Shown: positions 1 to 4,958 of the stretch, in pieces | Layout of the letters: every line of letters begins with the position of its first letter | Numbering within the stretch: position 1 is the first letter of the stretch | NCBI GenBank assembly: GCA_945836355.1 | Contig: CAMALD010000035.1 | Coordinates: 1-9,018, forward strand | Reading direction: 5' to 3' | DNA length: 9,018 bases | Source of the DNA: an uncultured Lachnospiraceae bacterium | GTDB lineage: Bacteria; Bacillota; Clostridia; Lachnospirales; Lachnospiraceae | Translations under genes and position numbers: made by a program | Notes under the pieces: model-generated | What the model saw: only the letters and a program-made list of their open reading frames with translations | Told to the model about the DNA's origin: nothing | Databases searched by the model: none

Positions 1-2
1 TA

Positions 3-68
3 AACAGGCTGCGGGATTATCTTGTGAACGAGATAAAAGGGGAGCTTTGCATTTCATTGCCCGAATAA
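3..68 (+). CDS. Possible 3' end of an upstream gene (partial)
   Basis: One frame is open from the left edge to a TAA at 66-68 and encodes 21 residues, beginning NRLRDYLVNEIKGEL. The mix of charged and hydrophobic residues looks like the last helix of a real protein, and it stops 20 bp before the -35 box of the next operon, as a preceding gene would. No family can be named from so little. A second frame is also open from base 2 to a TAG near 149, but its Cys/Arg/Gln-rich translation and its run through the promoter make it unlikely. The call is tentative because 66 bases can be open by chance. Confidence 0.35.
   Translation, partial: NRLRDYLVNEIKGELCISLPE
17..36. other. Small stem-loop
   Basis: TTATCTTG (17-24) pairs with CGAGATAA (29-36) around a TGAA loop, giving 8 pairs with one G-T wobble. 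No T-run follows on either strand, so it is not a convincing terminator. If the frame ending at 68 is real, the stem-loop lies inside coding sequence. Confidence 0.25.
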
Positions 69-79
69 TGCATCTTACT
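48..79 (+). promoter_or_regulatory. Candidate LytTR-type operator (two direct repeats)
   Basis: TGCATTTCATT (48-58) is repeated as TGCATCTTACT (69-79), with 8 of 11 positions identical. The starts are 21 bp apart, so both copies face the same side of the helix over two turns. LytTR regulators such as ComE and AgrA bind imperfect direct repeats of about 9 bp separated by about 12 bp, and CATTTCATT resembles the CATTTC core of ComE boxes. The second copy ends 9 bp before the -35 box, a usual position for an activator. The operon it precedes encodes a LytTR protein, so autoregulation is the natural inference. No binding data can be seen in sequence. Confidence 0.5.
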
Positions 80-88
80 TTCAAAAAC

Positions 89-117
89 TTGCGGTGCCGC
101 CCGCAGGATGATATAAT
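89..117 (+). promoter_or_regulatory. Sigma-A promoter of the ABC-LytTR operon
   Basis: The -35 box TTGCGG (89-94) and a perfect -10 box TATAAT (112-117) are separated by 17 bp. Transcription would begin near 124, leaving a leader of about 48 bases before the ATPase start. The spacer contains a short inverted repeat, TGCGG (90-94) and CCGCA (101-105), that overlaps the -35 box. With a good -10 and a weak -35 next to candidate direct repeats, this looks like an activator-dependent promoter. Confidence 0.7.
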
Positions 118-171
118 CGCAGGCAAATGCAGGAAGCAAAGAATAGCAGCATAGAGACATAGGAGGATAGG

Positions 172-1068
172 ATGGGAAATATTATTGAAATCAGCCATTT
201 ACACAAAAGTTTTGGTGATGTGAAGGCAGTTAACGACCTCAGTTTTCGTGTAAAGGAGGGAGAGCTCTTTGCGTTTTTGGGCGTGAACGGTGCGGGAAAG
301 AGCACAACCATCGGCATGATGTGCGGACAGATTGCAAAGGATGCCGGGGAGATTGTAATCGACGGAAAGAATGCAGCGAACAGTATGGAGCAGATTAAGA
401 AGGATCTTGGAGTCGTATTCCAGAATTCCGTGCTGGACAAACCGCTTTCCGTGCTGGACAATCTGAAAAACCGTGCAGCCCTTTACGGAATTGCAGGGAA
501 AGAATTTGATAAGCGCCTTGCAGAGCTGGATAAGCTGCTTGGCCTGAATGATATCCTGAAACGTCCGGTAGGCAAGCTTTCCGGCGGACAGCGCCGCAGA
601 GTGGATATCGCGCGAGCCATACTGCACGCTCCGAAGATTCTGATTCTCGATGAGCCGACGACGGGGCTTGACCCGCAGACCAGGCAGACCGTTTGGAAAG
701 TGGTGGAAAACCTTCGCAAAAATGAGAGGATGACGGTGTTCCTCACAACCCATTACATGGAGGAGGCTGCCGATGCGGATTATGTGGTGATACTGAATGC
801 AGGGAAGATTGCTGCGGAGGGCACACCGCTGGAGCTGAAGAACACATATACCGGAGATTTTATCACATTATATCATACGGAAGAATCCGAAGTTGCAATG
901 CTGGGAGTGACCTACGAGAAAATTGGTTTGGACAATGCCTTTCGCATTGAGGTGAAGGACACGGCAGCAGCCACAGAGCTGATTATCGGGCATCCGGAAG
1001 TATTTCGCGATTATGAAATCGTGAAGGGCAAGATGGATGACGTATTTTTGGCGGTAACGGGAAAGTGA
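172..1068 (+). CDS. ABC transporter ATP-binding protein (DrrA/CcmA-like exporter type)
   Basis: This 298-residue protein is the cytoplasmic ATPase that powers the ABC-2 permease encoded next. All nucleotide-binding elements are intact: Walker A GVNGAGKST (37-45), a Q-loop in VVFQNS, the signature LSGGQ (136-140), Walker B ILILDEP with Asp160 and Glu161, the D-loop GLDP, and the switch His194 in TTHYMEEA. A C-terminal extension of about 75 residues after the nucleotide-binding domain is usual for DrrA-like exporter ATPases. The ATG is preceded by AGGAGG (161-166) at 5 bp spacing, so the start is secure. The last codons overlap the region that starts the permease, which implies translational coupling. 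The substrate cannot be read from sequence. Drug, peptide or lipid export are the usual roles, and linkage to a LytTR regulator favours peptide or antibiotic stress. Confidence 0.93.
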   Translation: MGNIIEISHLHKSFGDVKAVNDLSFRVKEGELFAFLGVNGAGKSTTIGMMCGQIAKDAGEIVIDGKNAANSMEQIKKDLGVVFQNSVLDKPLSVLDNLKNRAALYGIAGKEFDKRLAELDKLLGLNDILKRPVGKLSGGQRRRVDIARAILHAPKILILDEPTTGLDPQTRQTVWKVVENLRKNERMTVFLTTHYMEEAADADYVVILNAGKIAAEGTPLELKNTYTGDFITLYHTEESEVAMLGVTYEKIGLDNAFRIEVKDTAAATELIIGHPEVFRDYEIVKGKMDDVFLAVTGK

Positions 1069-1076
1069 GGATGAGT

Positions 1077-1979
1077 ATGAAATTACGTGCAATGATTTTG
1101 CGAAACATGAAAATGTTTTTTAAGGATAAAGGGATGTTTTTTACTTCACTGGCAACACCAATCATATTGCTGGTGCTGTATGCAACCTTCCTCGGGAATG
1201 TATATACCGAAAGCTTTGAGCAGGCGATTCCGGAGGGTGTGCATGTTGCCGAGGACCTGATTGCGGCGACGGTTGGAGGACAGCTTCTTTCGTCGATTCT
1301 GGCAGTGAGCTGTGTGACAGTGGCATTTTGTTCGAACCTCCTGATGGTACAGGATAAGGTGAACGGTGCGAATGCAGACTTTCTGATTGCGCCGGTGAAA
1401 AGGTCGACCATGGCAATGGGCTACTATATTGCAACGGCATTTTCCACGCTGCTGGTATGTGTGGCCGCCTTGGGTGCCGGTCTGATTTATATAAAATCGG
1501 TCGGCTGGTATATGAGCGCCGGTGATATTCTGGCACTCTTTGTGGATACGGTGCTTATGGTGATGTTTGGTACCGCGCTATCTTCGATTATCAACGTGTT
1601 TTTGTCCACGCAGGGACAGATTTCTGCGGTGGGTACCATTATGAGTGCGGGCTACGGCTTTGTCTGTGGTGCATATATGCCGATTTCCAGCTTCGGGAGC
1701 GGCTTGCAGAAGGTACTGTCCTTTTTGCCGGGTACCTACGGCACATCGCTGCTGCGTAACCATGCTCTGGGCGGCGTATTTGATGAGATGAGCAGAGAGC
1801 ATTTTCCGGATGAGCTAATTGACGGAATCAAGGAATCTATAGACTGCAAGGTTTATTTCTTTGACAATGAGGTGACGGTAACGGCGATGTATACATATCT
1901 CGGGATTGTTGTCGCTGTGCTGGTGCTTGTATACATTTTGATTCATATGGGACATGAGAGAAAAGGGCGCAGAAAATGA
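1077..1979 (+). CDS. ABC-2 type transporter permease
   Basis: This 300-residue integral membrane protein forms the channel partner of the upstream ATPase. About six membrane segments are visible, near residues 20-39, 69-91, 112-138, 151-175, 182-203 and 272-292. The stretch from QGQISAVGTIMSAGYGF through MPISSF to LPGTYGTSLLRN is typical of the ABC-2 membrane domain (DrrB/NodJ-like). A loop of about 65 residues before the last helix carries an acidic stretch and DCKVYFFDNEV, a pattern I associate with related Firmicutes permeases. Start choice: ATG 1077 has GAGG (1067-1070) at 6 bp spacing. ATG 1071 and GTG 1065 are in frame and would add 2 or 4 residues, but they lack a well-spaced ribosome site. 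The stop overlaps the next start as ATGA. Confidence 0.9.
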   Translation: MKLRAMILRNMKMFFKDKGMFFTSLATPIILLVLYATFLGNVYTESFEQAIPEGVHVAEDLIAATVGGQLLSSILAVSCVTVAFCSNLLMVQDKVNGANADFLIAPVKRSTMAMGYYIATAFSTLLVCVAALGAGLIYIKSVGWYMSAGDILALFVDTVLMVMFGTALSSIINVFLSTQGQISAVGTIMSAGYGFVCGAYMPISSFGSGLQKVLSFLPGTYGTSLLRNHALGGVFDEMSREHFPDELIDGIKESIDCKVYFFDNEVTVTAMYTYLGIVVAVLVLVYILIHMGHERKGRRK

Positions 1980-2416
1980 AGGTGACGATTTTAAAGCCTG
2001 CGCCCGGCGAGGACGAGGAAATCATCGTGCGTGCAAAGCAGCTTGACGAGCGTGTGTTGGAGCTCCTGCTGAGTTTGGAGAATGAAGGCGAAAAGTTGAT
2101 TGGCTACCACGGGGACGGGAGCATGAGCCGGCTTGATCTGCAGGAGGTTTACTATTTTGAGTCGGTGGACAACCGGGTGTTTGCGTATGGTAAAAGCGAC
2201 GTTGTAGAGCTGAAATACAAGCTCTATGAGCTGGAAGAGCGTTTCCGAAAAACACATTTTATCCGTATATCGAAATCAATGATATTAAATCTTTCCAAGG
2301 TGGAAAAGTTTAAGCCGTCGGGAGGAAGCAGAATTGAGGCTGTACTGGAAAACGGTGAAAAAGCTATGATATCAAGACAGTATGTGCCTGATGTCCGAAG
2401 ACGATTGGGGGTGTGA
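1976..2416 (+). CDS. LytTR-domain DNA-binding transcriptional regulator (no receiver domain)
   Basis: This 146-residue protein is a probable transcription factor. Residues 1-50 form a short, mostly charged N-terminal part with no recognisable receiver domain (no acidic pocket or phospho-Asp context). Residues about 52-145 are a clear LytTR domain: DLQEVYYFESVDNRVFAY, then LEERF, FIRISKSMILNL, and the closing ISRQYVPDVRRRLG typical of the family. LytTR domains bind direct repeats through beta-strand loops, and candidate repeats lie at 48-79. The ATG overlaps the permease stop by 4 bp, with AAGGG (1963-1967) at 8 bp as a modest ribosome site, so translation is probably coupled. Stand-alone LytTR proteins paired with a small membrane protein are known in Firmicutes, for example HdrRM and BrsRM in Streptococcus mutans, where the membrane partner holds the regulator inactive. 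A similar arrangement is inferred here. Confidence 0.9.
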   Translation: MKVTILKPAPGEDEEIIVRAKQLDERVLELLLSLENEGEKLIGYHGDGSMSRLDLQEVYYFESVDNRVFAYGKSDVVELKYKLYELEERFRKTHFIRISKSMILNLSKVEKFKPSGGSRIEAVLENGEKAMISRQYVPDVRRRLGV

Positions 2417-2423
2417 TGCAGTT

Positions 2424-2879
2424 ATGTGGAAAGAGCGAATTAAGCGGATGGTGATGATCAGCGCCTATGTGACCACAGGGACATTGATTGCATGCATATT
2501 TTGGTACGGCATATCATTAATTGATAGCGGAAAGAGTGTCAGCGGGGCGACGATTCCCTATGCAACGCTATGGCAGGTGCTTCTTCTGGGGGGGCTGTGT
2601 GGAATTGAGACGGAACTGATTCGTGGAGAAACAGAGGTCTCTCACCGCGAAGAATGCGTGCGGAGTATCCTGCATTTTGTCGCTGTAACCGTAACCGCCC
2701 TCATTTGCGGTTATTTTTACGGCTGGTATATTCCGACCTTTGCGGGAATCCTACTGATGTGTCTGACATCGGTTTGCATTTATGCATTTTGCACTTATCT
2801 GTTATATCGCAAGGGGAAAAAGACTGCAGACGAGTTAAACGAGGGACTAAGCAGGCTGCGCAGGAAAAATCAGGGATAA
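2424..2879 (+). CDS. DUF3021-type four-helix membrane protein, probable partner of the LytTR regulator
   Basis: This 151-residue protein has four hydrophobic segments near residues 8-30, 47-66, 82-100 and 103-128, and a basic cytoplasmic-looking tail (YRKGKK, then LSRLRRKNQG). The segment between helices 2 and 3 (ELIRGETEVSHREECVRSILHF) resembles the conserved loop and LHF motif of DUF3021 proteins, which usually sit directly after a LytTR gene as here. Start choice: ATG 2424 follows the LytTR stop by 7 bp, with GGGGGTG (2407-2413) 10 bp upstream. An in-frame ATG at 2382 would overlap the regulator by 35 bp and adds 14 non-family residues without a ribosome site. A role as membrane-bound controller of the LytTR protein is inferred from gene order. 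It could instead be an accessory transporter subunit. Confidence 0.8.
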   Translation: MWKERIKRMVMISAYVTTGTLIACIFWYGISLIDSGKSVSGATIPYATLWQVLLLGGLCGIETELIRGETEVSHREECVRSILHFVAVTVTALICGYFYGWYIPTFAGILLMCLTSVCIYAFCTYLLYRKGKKTADELNEGLSRLRRKNQG

Positions 2880-2896
2880 GCGAAGAAAACGGATTC

Positions 2897-2938
2897 GTGC
2901 CCCTGACTCTTCCTATATTATGCGGTGAGTCACTGCAC
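2897..2938. terminator. Weak candidate hairpin between convergent operons
   Basis: GTGC (2897-2900) and TGACTC (2904-2909) can pair with GAGTCA (2927-2932) and GCAC (2935-2938), leaving a small internal loop and a 17-base loop. It lies in the 62-bp gap between the stops of the DUF3021 gene and the kinase gene, where a shared terminator would be expected. The minus strand shows a TTTTC run about 10 bases later, and the plus strand has no good T-run. It is therefore a weak terminator call. Confidence 0.3.
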
Positions 2939-2941
2939 ATG

Positions 2942-3790
2942 TTACAGATACTTTAATAAAGGTTCAAATACGACACCGTCGGAGGAGGAAAGCTCATATC
3001 CGGCGGTTTCTTTCAGGCATCGGCTCACAAAGCCGGCAGCTTTGGCAACGCAGGCCTGAAGCGGCATGCCCTGAACAGTGCCTGCGGCAATGATGGCGGA
3101 GAAAATATCCCCGGTGCCGCAGCGCTCGGCAGCAATGCGCTTTTTGCGCAGACAGGTAATGCGGCTGTCCGCCTCCTGCTTTGGGTCAAAGAGGATGTTA
3201 GCGAGATATGCACCTGCATCCACACCCGAGATAACAATCTCACCGGGACAAAGTCCGGACAGCTTCTCCAGCAGTGCTGCGAGCTCCTTGCCGGAAAAAT
3301 GCGAGCGGTACGTGGTGCCGGTCAAAATGCAGGCCTCAGTCAGATTCGGGGTCAGCACATCAGCGTGCGCCACCAGCTGTTTCATGCGGTCGCAGAGTCT
3401 TGGCGTAAAGGTGGAGTATGTTTTTCCGTGGTCTCCCATAATCGGGTCGATGATTACACGCGCCTGCGGAAAATCGTGAATAAAGCTTTCGACGATGTCA
3501 ATCTGCGCATCAGAGCCCAAAAAGCCGGTAAGGATACCGTCGAAGCAAAGCCCCAGCTCCTTCCATTTGCTGATGTAAGCTGGCATTTTGTCAGTGTAAT
3601 CATCAAAGAAAAACACCGGGTAGGCTGTGTGGTTGGAGAGAATCGAGGTGGGTACCGGACATGCCTGAATGCCCATCGCAGAAATGACAGGAAGGGCGAC
3701 TGTCAGCGAACAGCGCCCATACCCGGATAAATCGTTGATAATTGCTATTTTTTTCTGTGTTTTCTTTGAAACCTGATTTGGTTTACTCAT
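2942..3790 (-). CDS. pdxK: Pyridoxal/pyridoxamine kinase (PfkB-like, PdxK/PdxY family)
   Basis: This 282-residue enzyme phosphorylates pyridoxal, pyridoxamine or pyridoxine with ATP in the cytoplasm, trapping vitamin B6 and feeding PLP salvage. Family marks appear in order: an N-terminal INDLSGYGRCS (18-28) that contributes to substrate binding, CPVPTSILSNHT (44-55), IIDPIMGDHGKTY, LTPNLTEACILTG, and the anion-hole GTGD (225-228) with catalytic Asp228. Length matches the family (about 280-290). An N-terminal tail of about 13 Lys/Gln-rich residues precedes the first strand. The ATG has GGAG (minus strand, 3799-3802) at 8 bp. The gene begins 15 bp after the stop of the ECF S-component gene and is surely co-transcribed with it. 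Sequence alone does not separate pyridoxal from pyridoxamine preference, and some relatives act on hydroxymethylpyrimidine. Confidence 0.9.
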   Translation of the reverse strand: MSKPNQVSKKTQKKIAIINDLSGYGRCSLTVALPVISAMGIQACPVPTSILSNHTAYPVFFFDDYTDKMPAYISKWKELGLCFDGILTGFLGSDAQIDIVESFIHDFPQARVIIDPIMGDHGKTYSTFTPRLCDRMKQLVAHADVLTPNLTEACILTGTTYRSHFSGKELAALLEKLSGLCPGEIVISGVDAGAYLANILFDPKQEADSRITCLRKKRIAAERCGTGDIFSAIIAAGTVQGMPLQACVAKAAGFVSRCLKETAGYELSSSDGVVFEPLLKYL

Positions 3791-3805
3791 TGTAAAATCT
3801 CCATA

Positions 3806-4654
3806 TTATTTCTCCACTGTCTGTTTTTGGGCAGCAGCCGGCTTTTCGGACTCAAGTCGGAAAAATAAGCCTGATTTTTCAAGTGCCGGACGCAGTGCGC
3901 TGTAGAGGATAACTGCAAAGATTACGGACAGGATGGCATTCACGCCGGTGGTGAGAGAGCTCAGCTTTGCAAGCGTTTTAGCGATATCCTGCGGGAGACC
4001 GAACAGATATTTCTTATAAAAATATCCGACCAGCGGGTCAGCCACGAAGTTGAACGCCATGCCGCAGATAGCTGCAATAATCGCTGTGCGAAGAATCTTT
4101 TTGCTGCTCTGGGCGCGGCTGATGTGGCAGATTGTGTGTGCCACCAGACCGACAATCAGACCGATACAGAGCTTTAAGAAAAAGGTCTTTGGAGCGCTGG
4201 TTACATAGCCTGAGGTAAAATCAGCAATCGTAAGCCCGATAGCTCCTGCCATGCCGCCCCAGGTGCCGCCCAGAAACAGGGCTGCCAGCACAACAAAGGT
4301 ATTGCCGAGATGGAAAGCAGTCTTTTCACTGCCGACGGTAAGGTCAAAGCGGAAAAACTGAAAGCCGATGTAGGCAAGAGCTGCAAACAGGGCAGCGTAG
4401 GCAAGGCGCTTGACACGGTCGGAGGTGTTGTAGTTAACGATTTCCTTTTTGGCGAACAGACGGATGAGTCCGTTGACCAGAAGTACAAGACCGATGATGA
4501 CAAGAAAATAGCCGGCAAAAATCAGCGTATCTTCGGCGGTTATCTCCGCATTCTTGTTTTGATTATAACCAATGATGGTGACAATCAAACCGGCAAGGGC
4601 TGCGAGTGCGCCAATCAGGGTAAGAATCAGGTTCTTTTGTTTTTTTTGTTCCAT
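3806..4654 (-). CDS. ECF transporter S-component with two extra N-terminal helices; probable vitamin B6 uptake
   Basis: This 282-residue membrane protein is the substrate-binding subunit of an energy-coupling-factor vitamin transporter. Residues 9-29 and 43-67 are two hydrophobic helices not found in ordinary S-components of about 180-200 residues. Residues about 80-265 form the S-component domain. Its first helix carries the AxxxA pattern (Ala87/Ala91, Ala88/Ala92) that in S-components contacts the T subunit. GGTWGGMAGAIGLTIADFTSG and a following APKTFFLKLCIGLIVG are typical of this class. The tail is charged and Ala/Lys-rich. The ATG has GGAG (4664-4667, minus strand) at 9 bp. No EcfA or EcfT gene is nearby, so it should use a shared, group II energising module. 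Co-transcription with a B6 kinase predicts pyridoxine, pyridoxal or pyridoxamine as ligand. This is inference from neighbourhood only. Confidence 0.85.
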   Translation of the reverse strand: MEQKKQKNLILTLIGALAALAGLIVTIIGYNQNKNAEITAEDTLIFAGYFLVIIGLVLLVNGLIRLFAKKEIVNYNTSDRVKRLAYAALFAALAYIGFQFFRFDLTVGSEKTAFHLGNTFVVLAALFLGGTWGGMAGAIGLTIADFTSGYVTSAPKTFFLKLCIGLIVGLVAHTICHISRAQSSKKILRTAIIAAICGMAFNFVADPLVGYFYKKYLFGLPQDIAKTLAKLSSLTTGVNAILSVIFAVILYSALRPALEKSGLFFRLESEKPAAAQKQTVEK

Positions 4655-4707
4655 AAATCATTTCTCCATTTCCGGTATGTAAAAGATACCTTTTTTAAGT
4701 TGGAGCT

Positions 4708-4737
4708 ATCATAACACTATTCTGACATTGTTGAAAA
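4708..4737 (-). promoter_or_regulatory. Candidate promoter of the ECF S-component/kinase operon
   Basis: On the minus strand, TATGAT (4708-4713) fits a -10 box, with TTTTCA (4732-4737) as a weak -35 at 18 bp. Transcription would start near 4701, leaving a leader of about 46 bases, too short for a known vitamin riboswitch. It is a moderate match and overlaps a possible plus-strand promoter. Confidence 0.4.
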
Positions 4738-4751
4738 TCCCAAAATAATAT
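4722..4751 (+). promoter_or_regulatory. Weak second plus-strand promoter candidate
   Basis: CTGACA (4722-4727) matches the -35 consensus at five of six positions, and TAATAT (4746-4751) is a partial -10 box at 18 bp. If used, it would produce a long leader of about 200 bases for the kinase gene that includes the AAGGAGG at 4772-4778. In an A/T-rich stretch such matches arise easily, so confidence is low. Confidence 0.22.
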
Positions 4752-4771
4752 TTTTTTATATGGTCAGATTT

Positions 4772-4814
4772 AAGGAGGAATTAATTGCCGCCACAAAAAA
4801 TCAGGAACAAGTGA
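4772..4814 (+). other. Near-perfect ribosome site followed by a nine-codon frame
   Basis: AAGGAGG (4772-4778) is followed 6 bp later by TTG (4785) and a nine-codon frame reading MPPQKIRNK, ending in TGA at 4812-4814. A strong Shine-Dalgarno sequence with ideal spacing is unusual in a non-coding gap. It could be a tiny leader peptide, the remnant of a lost gene, or chance. Confidence 0.2.
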
Positions 4815-4892
4815 GAGCAAGCCTGCAATGAACAAACCTCCGGCGCACAGCTACAGGAAACACAGATACAAAGGGCGGAATCTGAAGATATC

Positions 4893-4921
4893 TTGCAATT
4901 CGAATAGTTTTGTGCTATATT
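4893..4921 (+). promoter_or_regulatory. Sigma-A promoter of the histidine kinase/lipoprotein operon
   Basis: TTGCAA (4893-4898) and TATATT (4916-4921) are separated by an ideal 17 bp, with TGTGC just before the -10 box. The predicted start near 4928 gives a short leader of about 30 bases to the kinase start. A perfect inverted repeat overlaps the -10 box, and a 10-bp palindrome overlaps the -35 box. Confidence 0.65.
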
Positions 4922-4929
4922 CAGAATAT
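4917..4929. promoter_or_regulatory. Inverted repeat over the -10 box, candidate operator
   Basis: ATATTC (4917-4922) and GAATAT (4924-4929) form a perfect 6-1-6 inverted repeat that covers the -10 box and the likely transcription start. A repressor bound here would block the promoter. The A/T-rich nature of the site means chance is possible. Confidence 0.3.
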
Positions 4930-4958
4930 GGGAGTTTACATAAGAAGGGGTGACGGGG

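Larger units (their letters stand above)
4655..4958. other. Divergent intergenic region (about 300 bp)
   Basis: This gap separates the minus-strand ECF S-component gene from the plus-strand histidine kinase gene. It holds a candidate minus promoter (4708-4737), a strong plus promoter (4893-4921), an A/T-rich segment (4741-4770), a strong but orphan ribosome site at 4772-4778, and two palindromes at 4885-4894 and 4917-4929. I see no RNA gene and no riboswitch consensus in it. Confidence 0.6.

Noticed and set aside
199..753. A 184-codon open frame on the minus strand inside the ABC ATPase gene
   Set aside because: It mirrors a well-conserved ATPase with every motif intact. The Cys/His-rich translation resembles no protein family.
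2654..2956. A 100-codon plus-strand frame overlapping the DUF3021-type gene
   Set aside because: It is an out-of-frame overlap of a gene with clear membrane helices, and it runs on into the convergent kinase gene without a ribosome site.
3078..3730. Plus-strand open frames across the kinase gene (133 and 143 codons)
   Set aside because: They are antisense to a gene with intact GTGD and other kinase motifs and have no independent start signals.
4655..4700. A vitamin riboswitch upstream of the ECF S-component gene
   Set aside because: The predicted leader is only about 46 bases and lacks the conserved boxes of TPP or FMN riboswitches.
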